A stretch of DNA of 33,357 nt from Haloplanus sp. Its GTDB lineage: Archaea > Halobacteriota > Halobacteria > Halobacteriales > Haloferacaceae. The translations under genes and the position numbers were made by a program. Position 1 is the first letter of the stretch; the number at the start of each line of letters is the position of its first letter. Below are positions 23,576 to 31,344 of this stretch, piece by piece. The stretch lies in NCBI RefSeq assembly GCF_028275055.1, contig NZ_JAQCNJ010000102.1:1-33357 (forward strand). Direction: 5' to 3'. The notes beneath the pieces are model-generated. The model made no database searches. It was not told the DNA's origin and was given only the letters and a program-made list of their open reading frames with translations.

Positions 23576-24265
23576 ATGAGCCTGTCCGAGCCGCCGACGG
23601 AGGCGCTTGCCGATGTGGTCATCGTCGACTACGGCCTCGGAAACCTCCGGTCGGCCACGCGCGGCCTCGAACGCGCCGGCGCGGCGGTGACGATCACCGA
23701 CGATCCCGACGAGTTCGCGGCCGCCGACGGCGTCGTTCTGCCGGGGGTCGGCGCGTTCCGCGAGGGGATGGAGAACGCCGGCCCGTATCGGGATGCACTC
23801 GCGGAGGCCGTCGCACGGGGACAGCCGGTCTTCGGGATCTGTCTGGGGATGCAGATGCTCCTGACGTCGAGCGAGGAGGCAGACCACGCCGGCGAGGGAG
23901 AGGTAGTCGGACTCGACTTCATCCCCGGTCGGAACGTCCGGTTCGACGAGGGACAGAAGATCCCCCACATGGGCTGGAACGAACTCACCGTCGAGCGCGG
24001 CCACCCACACCCGCTCGTGACCGGCGTCGAGGGGGGGCGTGGCGGCTCCGTCGACGGCGAGTACGCCTACTTCGTCCACTCCTACTACGCCGCGCCCGAC
24101 GACGACCGGGCGGTCGTCGCCACGACCGACCACGGCCGTACCTTCCCCGCGGTCATCGGGAACGAGAACGGCACCGTATTCGGGACGCAGTTCCACCCTG
24201 AGAAAAGCGGCGAGACGGGGTTGACGATCCTGCGGAACTTCGTGGACATCTGTTCCAAGCGCTGA
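23576..24265 (+). CDS. hisH: Imidazole glycerol phosphate synthase subunit HisH
   Basis: Glutamine amidotransferase subunit (229 aa) that supplies ammonia to HisF for histidine and AICAR formation. The class I triad is intact: C89 in FGICLGMQML, H207 and E209 in TQFHPEKSG. VIVDYGLGNLRSATRGLERAG, LPGVGAFREGM and KIPHMGWNEL are HisH signatures. Two starts are in frame, ATG 23567 and ATG 23576; a TTTACA box about 24 nt before the second favours it. No other his gene is nearby, as is common for scattered archaeal histidine genes. Confidence 0.96.
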   Translation: MSLSEPPTEALADVVIVDYGLGNLRSATRGLERAGAAVTITDDPDEFAAADGVVLPGVGAFREGMENAGPYRDALAEAVARGQPVFGICLGMQMLLTSSEEADHAGEGEVVGLDFIPGRNVRFDEGQKIPHMGWNELTVERGHPHPLVTGVEGGRGGSVDGEYAYFVHSYYAAPDDDRAVVATTDHGRTFPAVIGNENGTVFGTQFHPEKSGETGLTILRNFVDICSKR

Positions 24266-24281
24266 TAATCGGGGAGACGGG

Positions 24282-24289
24282 TTTTATAT
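24282..24289 (+). promoter_or_regulatory. TATA-like box for first histidine kinase
   Basis: TTTTATAT is centred 25-26 nt before the GTG at 24311 and only about 20 nt before the GTG at 24305, favouring the later start. Confidence 0.55.
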
Positions 24290-24310
24290 CGGGGGATCGA
24301 AGCGGTGGAC

Positions 24311-25708
24311 GTGACGGAACCGCCCACGATCGGCGTCGATGGAGGGTACCGCGAACTCTTCGATCACGTGTCCGACGGGCTGGTCGTTCACGAACCGAAC
24401 AACGGTGTCGTCTACGAGGTCAACGAGCGGTTCGTGGCGTTGAGCGGGTTCGGTCGCGACGAACTCGTCGGCCGCCGGGTAGCCGAGTTGGTCGACGACG
24501 ACCGACGGACCGGCACCGGAGAACTGGTCGTCGGCGACGGGACCGTCGAACGCCGGATGAAACGCCGCGACGGGACGCCGTTCTGGGCTGAGCTGTCGGC
24601 GTCACGGGTCGACCTCTCGGGAGAACCGTGCGTGTTGTTGACGGTCCGAGACGTCACCGAACGGCGGCGGCGACGGGACGAACTCCGGCGGTTCGAGGAG
24701 TTGGTCGAGCACGTTCCGACCGGCATCTTCCGGGCGACCGGCGAACCGGACGGCACCTTCATCGAAGCCAACCCCACACTGGTCGAGATGTTCGGTGCCG
24801 GATCGAAGGCCACGCTCCTGTCCACCGAGGTGGCAGAGGCGTACGTCGATCCGACCGACTGGACGGAGTTTCTCGCCGACGCCGCCGACAACGGCGTTCG
24901 CACCGAAAAACTCGAATTCAGAACCCACGACGGCGAGACGTTTTGGGGGCTCATCACCGTCTGTCACTTCGAAAACGCCGGCGACGCCTACGTCGACGGT
25001 GCGATCAAGGACGTGACACAGACGCGGGAGTACCAGCAGGTACTCGAGGAGCAAAACGAACGACTCGAACTCCTCAATCGGATCGTTCGGCACGACATCC
25101 GCAACGATATCCAACTTATCGAGGGAATGACCGACCTGTTGGACGACGCGGTGGAGGAGACGGCCCACCCACAGCTAGAAACGATCCGGAGCCGCTCCCA
25201 ACACATAATCGAACTGACTGACGTGATCGGTGACCTGATGCGGACGCTCATGTCCGAGACGGAGGCGGAACTCGGATCGGCGAACCTGTCGTACGTTTTG
25301 AACAAGGAGATTCAGACGGCGACCGCCGCGTATCCGGACGCGGCGATCCGTACCCGTGGAAACGTCCCACTGGTTGAGGTGACTGCCAACGACATGCTCG
25401 GCTCCGTCTTCGGAAACCTGTTGAACAACGCCGTCCAGCACAGCGCCGGGACGGAGCCGACGGTCACCGTCGCCGCCGAGACGGCCGGCGACCACGCCGT
25501 CGTCCGCGTCGCCGACGACGGCCCGGGCGTCGACGACAGCCGGAAGGAGACGGTGTTCGGGAGAGGCGAGAAGGGCCTCGACAGCGAGGGGACGGGACTC
25601 GGGCTGTATCTGGTCCACACCCTCGTCGACCAGTACGGCGGCGACGTGTGGGTCGAGGACAACGACCCCGAGGGGAGCGTCTTCGTGGTCCGTCTCATCC
25701 TCGCGTAG
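24311..25708 (+). CDS. Soluble PAS-PAS sensor histidine kinase
   Basis: Cytosolic sensor kinase (465 aa) with no membrane segment. The first PAS domain covers about residues 12-118 (ELFDHVSDGLVVHEPNNGVVYEVNERFVALSGF...PCVLLTVRDVTERR), the second about 125-240 (FEELVEHVPTGIFRATGEPDGTFIEANPTLVEMFG...). The histidine phospho-acceptor lies in NRIVRHDIRNDIQ at about residue 261. The ATPase domain has NLLNNAVQH (N box), VADDGPGVD (G1) and GTGLGLYLV (G2). No response regulator gene is adjacent, as often in haloarchaea. The G2 region carries a 48-bp stretch identical to one in the second kinase. Ligand and partner are unknown. An earlier GTG at 24305 is also possible. Confidence 0.92.
   Translation: MTEPPTIGVDGGYRELFDHVSDGLVVHEPNNGVVYEVNERFVALSGFGRDELVGRRVAELVDDDRRTGTGELVVGDGTVERRMKRRDGTPFWAELSASRVDLSGEPCVLLTVRDVTERRRRRDELRRFEELVEHVPTGIFRATGEPDGTFIEANPTLVEMFGAGSKATLLSTEVAEAYVDPTDWTEFLADAADNGVRTEKLEFRTHDGETFWGLITVCHFENAGDAYVDGAIKDVTQTREYQQVLEEQNERLELLNRIVRHDIRNDIQLIEGMTDLLDDAVEETAHPQLETIRSRSQHIIELTDVIGDLMRTLMSETEAELGSANLSYVLNKEIQTATAAYPDAAIRTRGNVPLVEVTANDMLGSVFGNLLNNAVQHSAGTEPTVTVAAETAGDHAVVRVADDGPGVDDSRKETVFGRGEKGLDSEGTGLGLYLVHTLVDQYGGDVWVEDNDPEGSVFVVRLILA
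25618..25665 (+). repeat. 48-bp inverted repeat, left arm (within first kinase)
   Basis: This segment begins CACCCTCGTCGACC and ends GAGGACAACGA. It is identical over 48 bp, in inverted orientation, to 26685-26732 in the second kinase gene. It codes TLVDQYGGDVWVEDN of the ATPase domain in both. Confidence 0.9.
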
Positions 25709-25748
25709 ACCCGACGCGTTTTTCTCCCCGCCACGCGACGCTCGTAGC

Positions 25749-26552
25749 ATGAAGGCCATCACGCTCGGGCCGGAGGGGACGTACTCCCACCGGGCCGCGC
25801 GGGCCGTCGCCGACGAGGTCACGTTTAGCGAGTCCGTGACAGCCATCGTTGAAACGGTGGCGGCCGGCGACTATCGGCGCGGCGTCGCCCCCATCGAGAA
25901 CAGCATCGAGGGGAGTGTCACCGAGACGCTGGACGCCCTCGCTGCCCACGACGTGAGCGTCGTCGAGGAGGTGGTCACCCCGATCCGACACGCGCTGATC
26001 GCGGCCGGGGAGTCGTTTGAGGTTGTCGCCAGTCACTCCCAGGCACTCGCCCAGTGTCGGGACTTTCTCGAAGCGGAGTACCCCGACGTGAGTCTAGAGG
26101 CGGTCGCAAGCACCGCCCGCGGGGTCGAACGCGCCTGCGACGACGGCTCGGTCGCCGCCATCGCCCACCCGGACAACGCCGACGACAACCTCCGGGTACT
26201 CGCCGAGGACATCCAGGATCGAAGCTCCAACGCGACCCGGTTTTTCGTTATCGCGCCCGCCGCGGAGCGGGGAGAGGCCGGCGGCAAATCGACGGTTATC
26301 GTCAACCCGAACGCGAACTATCCCGGACTGTTGCTGGAACTGCTGGAAGCCTTCGCCGACCGCGATATTAACCTCTCTCGTGTGGAGTCCCGGCCGACGG
26401 GAGACCGCCTTGGCGACTACCTCTTCCACATCGATTTCGAGGCAGGATTGTACGAGGACCACGCCCGGGCGGCGGTCAAAGACGTGGCGGACATCGCCGA
26501 CGACGGCTGGATCCGTCGGCTGGGCTCCTACGACATTCGACACGTCGTCTGA
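25749..26552 (+). CDS. pheA: Prephenate dehydratase with ACT domain
   Basis: Converts prephenate to phenylpyruvate in phenylalanine synthesis (267 aa). The N-terminal catalytic domain shows LGPEGTYSHRAA (6-17), GVAPIENSIEGSVTETLDAL (45-64) and the catalytic TRF motif at 163-165 (SSNATRFFVI). The C-terminal ACT domain (about 180-265) has NPNANYPGLLLELLEAFADRDINLSRVESRPTG; the ESRP motif (213-216) binds phenylalanine for feedback inhibition. The chorismate mutase domain of the bacterial fusion is absent. It is flanked by two histidine kinase genes and bounded by the arms of a 48-bp inverted repeat. Confidence 0.96.
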   Translation: MKAITLGPEGTYSHRAARAVADEVTFSESVTAIVETVAAGDYRRGVAPIENSIEGSVTETLDALAAHDVSVVEEVVTPIRHALIAAGESFEVVASHSQALAQCRDFLEAEYPDVSLEAVASTARGVERACDDGSVAAIAHPDNADDNLRVLAEDIQDRSSNATRFFVIAPAAERGEAGGKSTVIVNPNANYPGLLLELLEAFADRDINLSRVESRPTGDRLGDYLFHIDFEAGLYEDHARAAVKDVADIADDGWIRRLGSYDIRHVV

Positions 26553-26587
26553 ATCCGAGTCCGAACCGGCGACCGGGTGCCGTCGGC

Positions 26588-28057
26588 TCACCTGCGCGCT
26601 TCGTCCGAAGCCACGCCGTCCGGTACCGTCCCGTCAGCGGGTGGCTCTGCCCACAGTTGAACCGCTATCACGGTGCCTCGTGGATCGTTGTCCTCGACCC
26701 ACACGTCGCCGCCGTACTGGTCGACGAGGGTGCTGACCAGATAGAGACCGAGGCCTGTACCCCGGCTGTCGAAGCCGGCCTCGTTTTTTTCGAAGGCCGA
26801 CCGTCGCTGTGCCGGCGGGATTCCGGGGCCGTCGTCGGCAACGCGGATGACGACCCGGCCGTCACGTCGCTCGCCGGAGACCGCCACCGTCGGCTGCTCC
26901 CTATCGTTGTGCTGGACGGCGTTGTTCAGCAGGTTCCGGAAAACCGAGGAGAGTAGGTCGTTCGCGCGGACGGTGGTGTCCGGGAGGTCGCCGTCGATGT
27001 CGAAGGTGGCGTGGTCGAACGCGGACCGACAGCGGTCGAGTTCCGACTCGATCGTTTCGGTCAGCGAAACCGGGTGGAGCGAGGGAACCGTCTCGGCGCT
27101 CAGCGTCCGTTCGAGATCGCGCGAACTCTTCGTGAGTTCGACGACGTGTTCGCCGGTGTCGGTGATCCTCTGGAGGTGGGCCCGTGCGGCCTCGTCGTCG
27201 AGGTGGTCGCCGAGAAGTCGCGCCGTCCCGAGAACGATCTGCATGTCGTTGCGGATGTCGTGACGGAGGACACGGTTGAGCGCTCGGAGCCGATCATGGG
27301 TACGGCTCAGTTGGCGTTCGGAGGCGCGACGACGGCTGATGTCGCGAGCAACCGAGAGAACGACCGGCGCTCCACGGTATCGGACGCGCCGGGCACTCAC
27401 CTCGACGGGAACCGTCTCGCCGTCGGCGGTGGTGTGATTCGTCTCGTAGACGATTCGGCCGTCGGTGACGGCCCGGGTCCGGATCTCGCCGCTCTCAACG
27501 TCGGTAATCCGGCGGTCGGTGAGCGACTCGTTGTCGTGGCCGAGGCGGTCGGTCGCCGCGTCGTTTGCCGCGATAACGCCACCGCGGGTGTCGTGGACGA
27601 TGACCGCGTCGGCGATACCGTCGAAAAGTTCCTGATACTCGTCGCGCGAGCGTCGGAGCTGGCTCGTCCGGGCGTGGAGTGTCCACGTCGTCGCCGCCAG
27701 CAAGCCGGCGGCGAGCCCGAGAGCCCCACCGGCGCTGACGAAGTTCAACAGGAGGAGCGTGGTCGGAACGACGGTGGTCGCGGGAACGAGTTCGGTCGTG
27801 ACAAAGGCCGTGAGGCCGCCGACAACGGCCAGCGCCCCGGTGGCGGCGGGGACACACAGCGCGGAGAGACCGTCCAACTCGCTTCGAGGGAGCCACCCGG
27901 CGACGACCAGCAAGGCGAGGGCGAGCCCGATGGGCGCGACATCGCTGACCGGTGTGGTGCCGGAACGGGGTCCAAGCCGGAGCCGAGCCACAAGCAACGC
28001 CAATCCGATTCCACCGACCCCGATGGCACCGGCGAGCCGACGACGCGTCCCGTTCAC
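26588..28057 (-). CDS. Membrane-bound PAS sensor histidine kinase
   Basis: Sensor kinase (489 aa from GTG 28057). The N-terminal roughly 125 residues contain about four hydrophobic helices (LAGAIGVGGIGLALLVARL, IGLALALLVVAGW, LCVPAATGALAVVGGLTAFV, LLLLNFVSAGGALGLAAGLLA). One PAS domain follows (about 139-240; EYQELFDGIADAVIVHDTRGGVIAANDAATDRLGH). The phospho-acceptor lies in NRVLRHDIRNDMQ (His about 266), then NLLNNAVQH, VADDGPGIP and GTGLGLYLV of the ATPase. The start is uncertain: the frame is open to 28132, with GTG codons at 28069 and 28057; a TTACTTAC element (28083-28090) about 30 nt upstream favours 28057. No response regulator is adjacent. It converges on pheA, 35 bp apart. Confidence 0.88.
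   Translation of the reverse strand: MNGTRRRLAGAIGVGGIGLALLVARLRLGPRSGTTPVSDVAPIGLALALLVVAGWLPRSELDGLSALCVPAATGALAVVGGLTAFVTTELVPATTVVPTTLLLLNFVSAGGALGLAAGLLAATTWTLHARTSQLRRSRDEYQELFDGIADAVIVHDTRGGVIAANDAATDRLGHDNESLTDRRITDVESGEIRTRAVTDGRIVYETNHTTADGETVPVEVSARRVRYRGAPVVLSVARDISRRRASERQLSRTHDRLRALNRVLRHDIRNDMQIVLGTARLLGDHLDDEAARAHLQRITDTGEHVVELTKSSRDLERTLSAETVPSLHPVSLTETIESELDRCRSAFDHATFDIDGDLPDTTVRANDLLSSVFRNLLNNAVQHNDREQPTVAVSGERRDGRVVIRVADDGPGIPPAQRRSAFEKNEAGFDSRGTGLGLYLVSTLVDQYGGDVWVEDNDPRGTVIAVQLWAEPPADGTVPDGVASDEARR
26685..26732 (-). repeat. 48-bp inverted repeat, right arm (within second kinase)
   Basis: The exact reverse complement of 25618-25665. Read on the minus strand it begins CACCCTCGTCGACC and ends GAGGACAACGA. 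The 1,019 bp between the arms hold the kinase 3' end, pheA and the pheA-kinase junction. Confidence 0.9.
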
Positions 28058-28168
28058 GGGCGTTCTCACGCCGTGGAATGGTGTAAGTAATCGTTCCGTA
28101 CCGGCAGACACGGCTCGCCGTGGGGTTATCAACGACAGTAATCCGCCCGAACACGCCGGGGATAGGAG

Positions 28169-28178
28169 TTATTTTAGG
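28169..28178 (+). promoter_or_regulatory. TATA-like box for leuS
   Basis: TTATTTTAGG is centred 28 nt before the ATG at 28201, consistent with a leaderless transcript, and argues against the open upstream frame from 28120. Confidence 0.55.
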
Positions 28179-28200
28179 TCGGGGGACCGTGGGCCGGCGT

Positions 28201-31062
28201 ATGGACTACGACCCGCAGGACCTCGAAGAGCGCTGGCGGGAGCGCTGGGCCGAGACGGGACGATACGAAGCCGACCCAGACGGAGCGGACGACGACACGA
28301 CGTTCATCACCGTCCCCTACCCGTATCCGAGCGGCGGGATGCATATCGGTCACGCACGGACATACACCGTCCCGGACGTGTACGCTCGCTACCGCCGACA
28401 GCGGGGCGACAACGTTCTCTTTCCAATCGCGTGGCACGTCACCGGCACGCCGATCATCGGCGCGGTCGAGCGCCTGAAAAAAGGCGAGGCTGAACAGCTC
28501 TCGGTGCTCCGGGACACGTACGACGTTCCGGAGGACACCCTACAGGAACTGGAGACGCCGATGGGCTATGCCCACTACTTTATCGAGGAGCACTACAAAC
28601 GGGGAATGAAGTCACTGGGGCTCTCGATCGACTGGCGGCGCGAGTTCACCACCAACGACGACCGTTACTCGAAGTTCATCACGTGGCAGTACAAGACCCT
28701 TCGCGACCGGGGGCGGCTGGAGAAGGGGTTGCATCCCGTGAAATACTGCACCAACGAACACCAACCGGTCACGACCCACGACCTGTTGGAAGGCGAGGAG
28801 GCCGAGTATCAGGAGTACACGCTGATTCGGTTCGGTCTCGACGACGCGGTGGTGCCGATGGCGACGCTTCGCCCGGAGACGGTTCGCGGAGTCACCAACG
28901 CGTACCTCGACCCCGGAGCGACGTACGTTCGAGCGACCGTCGACGGCGAGACGTGGCTCGTCTCAAACCAGGCAAGCGAGAAGCTCCGGTTACAGGCCCA
29001 CGACGTGACCGTCGAGGAGACGTTTTCCGGGGAGCGTCTGATCGGGGAGTCCGTCGCCAATCCCGTCACGGGTGATGAGGTGCCGATCCTGCCCGCAGGC
29101 TTTGTCGACGCCGACAACGCGACCGGCGTCGTCATGTCGGTCCCAGCCCACTCGCCGGACGACTATCTCGCCTTACAGGAGGCACAGGCCGACGACGACC
29201 GGATGGAACGATACGGCATCGACCCCGCGGTCGTCGAGGGGATCGAACCGGTCCCGATCCTCGATGTCGAGGGGTACGGTGACGTGTCGGCACGCGACGC
29301 CGTCGAGGCGTCCGGCGTCGAGTCCTCGGACGATCCCGAACTGGAGGCGGTGACAAAGGAACTGTACAACCGCGAGTTCCACACCGGTCGCCTCCACGAC
29401 GAGTACGGTGAGTTCGCCGGCGAGGTGATCGAAGAGGTCCGGGAGTCCTACCGCGACACCGGGATCGAGGCCGGCCACTTCGGGAGCATGTACGAGTTTT
29501 CCGAGGAGGTCGTCTGCCGGTGTGGTGGCGACGTCGAGGTGGCCGAACAGGACACGTGGTTTCTCAGTTACAACGACGAGGACTGGAAGGAAGCGACAAA
29601 GCGCGTCGTCGAGAACATGGAGTGTATCCCGGAGAATACGCGCGGGGAGTACGACCACACCATCGACTGGCTCAACGAGTGGCCCTGCATCCGCAACTAC
29701 GGCTTGGGAACTCATCTCCCGTGGGACGACGACTTCGTTATCGAACCGCTCTCGGATTCGACGATCTATATGGCCTACTACACCCTCGCGCCGCGGCTTC
29801 GCGAGATTCCGGTCGCGGACCTCGACCACGAGTTCTTCGACGCGTTGTTCTACGGGCCGGACGCGGTCGACGATCCGGATCCGCGGGCGCTCGACCTGCG
29901 AGAGGAGTGGGACTACTGGTACCCCGTCGACTACCGCTTCTCCGCGAACGACCTCATCTCGAACCACCTCACGTTCTATCTCTTCCACCACGCCGAACTG
30001 TTCGACGAGGCCGCCTGGCCCGAGGGCATCGTCATCATGGGGATGGGGCTGTTAGAGGGCGAAAAGATGTCCTCCTCGAAGGGCCACGTCGTTCTGCCGG
30101 GGGAGGCCATCGACCGTTACGGCGCCGACACGGTGCGCTTTTTCCTGCTCAACTCCGCCGAACCGTGGCAGGACTACGACTGGCGCGCGGATCAGGTCGC
30201 GAGCGTCAGCGACCAGTTGGAGCGGTTCTGGAACCGGGCGGGGGAACTCGTTCCCGAGACCCCGGCGTCGACGTTCGACGACGACCTGCCCGACCTCAAC
30301 CACGTCGACCGCTGGTTGCTCTCGAAGCTCCAACGGACGACCCGTGCGGTGACCGAGGCGATGGAGAACGCCGAGACACGGACGGCGAGCCAGACCGCCT
30401 TCTACGACTTCGAGGAGTCGCTCCGGTGGTACCGGCGCCGAACCGACCGGGACCGGCCGGCCGCGCGGTGGACGCTCCGGCACGTCCTCGAGACGCGGCT
30501 CCGCCTGCTCGCCCCGTTCGTTCCGTTTCTCGCGAACGAACTCCACGAGCGACTGACGGGGACCCCGGCGGAGGACGCGCCGTGGCCCGCGGTCGACCCC
30601 GAACTGGAGAACACGACCGTCGAGGCCCGGGAGCGTGGGATCGAACGCCTCACCGAGGACATCCACGACATCATCGACGTGACCGGAACCGAGCCCGACA
30701 CGGTCAGCGTGTACGTCGCCGCCGACTGGAAGTGGGGGGTCTTCGACGCCGTTGTCGAGGCGGGTCCGGACGTGGGCGCGGTGATGAGCGAGGCGATGAG
30801 CGACCCCGACCTCCGGGAACGGGGCGACGCGGTGAACGACCTCGCTGGCGAACTCGTTGACCTCGTTCGTGACCTTGACGACGAGACGACGACAGCCGTG
30901 CGCGACCTTGACGAGGCGGCCGTCTACGAGTCGGCCGCCGACTTTCTCGAACGGGAGTTCGATGCGGCCGTCGAGGTGTACGCAGAGGACGCCGACCCGC
31001 CGGACCCCGGTGAAACGGCTGGTGACGCGGTGCCGCTCCGGCCGGCCATCTACCTCGAATAG
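28201..31062 (+). CDS. leuS: Leucyl-tRNA synthetase
   Basis: Class I aminoacyl-tRNA synthetase of 953 aa, the usual archaeal length, charging tRNA-Leu. VPYPYPSGGMHIGHARTYTVPDVYARYRR contains the HIGH motif (48-51). The CP1 editing domain follows, with ATLRPETVRGVTNAYLDP and NATGVVMSVPAHSPDDYLALQ, the conserved editing-site region including its Thr and Asp residues. The KMSSS loop is at 622-626 (GEKMSSSKGHVVLPGEAI). The anticodon-binding helical domain and an acidic C-terminal extension complete it. The ATG at 28201 fits the TATA-like spacing. It is followed by a hairpin with five T. Confidence 0.97.
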   Translation: MDYDPQDLEERWRERWAETGRYEADPDGADDDTTFITVPYPYPSGGMHIGHARTYTVPDVYARYRRQRGDNVLFPIAWHVTGTPIIGAVERLKKGEAEQLSVLRDTYDVPEDTLQELETPMGYAHYFIEEHYKRGMKSLGLSIDWRREFTTNDDRYSKFITWQYKTLRDRGRLEKGLHPVKYCTNEHQPVTTHDLLEGEEAEYQEYTLIRFGLDDAVVPMATLRPETVRGVTNAYLDPGATYVRATVDGETWLVSNQASEKLRLQAHDVTVEETFSGERLIGESVANPVTGDEVPILPAGFVDADNATGVVMSVPAHSPDDYLALQEAQADDDRMERYGIDPAVVEGIEPVPILDVEGYGDVSARDAVEASGVESSDDPELEAVTKELYNREFHTGRLHDEYGEFAGEVIEEVRESYRDTGIEAGHFGSMYEFSEEVVCRCGGDVEVAEQDTWFLSYNDEDWKEATKRVVENMECIPENTRGEYDHTIDWLNEWPCIRNYGLGTHLPWDDDFVIEPLSDSTIYMAYYTLAPRLREIPVADLDHEFFDALFYGPDAVDDPDPRALDLREEWDYWYPVDYRFSANDLISNHLTFYLFHHAELFDEAAWPEGIVIMGMGLLEGEKMSSSKGHVVLPGEAIDRYGADTVRFFLLNSAEPWQDYDWRADQVASVSDQLERFWNRAGELVPETPASTFDDDLPDLNHVDRWLLSKLQRTTRAVTEAMENAETRTASQTAFYDFEESLRWYRRRTDRDRPAARWTLRHVLETRLRLLAPFVPFLANELHERLTGTPAEDAPWPAVDPELENTTVEARERGIERLTEDIHDIIDVTGTEPDTVSVYVAADWKWGVFDAVVEAGPDVGAVMSEAMSDPDLRERGDAVNDLAGELVDLVRDLDDETTTAVRDLDEAAVYESAADFLEREFDAAVEVYAEDADPPDPGETAGDAVPLRPAIYLE

Positions 31063-31088
31063 AACCGAACGTCTCCCGGCTTCCCGAG

Positions 31089-31109
31089 GCGGTGGCTCCA
31101 CCGCTTTTT
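31089..31109 (+). terminator. Hairpin plus T-run after leuS
   Basis: GCGGTGG (31089-31095) and CCACCGC (31098-31104) pair perfectly and are followed at once by TTTTT (31105-31109). The hairpin begins 27 bp after the leuS stop. It resembles an intrinsic terminator; in archaea the T-run is the key signal. The same T-run, with the following A and C, also looks like a TATA box for the small gene remnant that follows. Confidence 0.6.
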
Positions 31110-31130
31110 ACAACGGCTGTGCGGGTGGGC

Positions 31131-31344
31131 ATGAGTATGACATGCTCGGACCGGCACCACCGCTCGCCATCGCCGGCGGCAACGACACCCTCGTCCCGCC
31201 CGAACGGGCCGAACAGACCGGACGAATCGCAAGGCGCACAGAACGGGAGCCGCCTCTACTGCCCGGAGCGACCCCGTCTGCAGGAACCGGGCGGGCCGGG
31301 ACCGACCGGACGCGGCCGACCGGATGCTGGACCGCCTCGTTTAG
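31131..31344 (+). pseudogene. Probable frameshifted small zinc-site protein gene
   Basis: No single frame codes a sensible short protein here, but three frames in turn look coding. ATG 31131 or 31137 opens with MTC. A second frame reads HEYDMLGPAPPLAIAGGND then TLVPPERAEQTGRIARRTER (about 31130-31249). The first frame resumes with GSRLYCPE (to 31268). A third reads DPVCRNRAGRDRPDAADRMLDRLV and stops at TAG 31342-31344. Joined, they resemble a protein of about 70 residues with scattered Cys, typical of small zinc-binding haloarchaeal proteins. The TAG overlaps the convergent OCD-family stop in TTAG 31341-31344, the same arrangement as manC/Tfx. A CTTTTTAC element lies about 25 nt upstream. Three shifts imply decay or sequencing error. 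The family is not recognised. Confidence 0.45.

Noticed and set aside
27011-28090. 359-codon plus-strand open frame opposite the membrane kinase
   Set aside because: It is antisense to PAS, kinase and membrane segments that are clearly coding on the minus strand.
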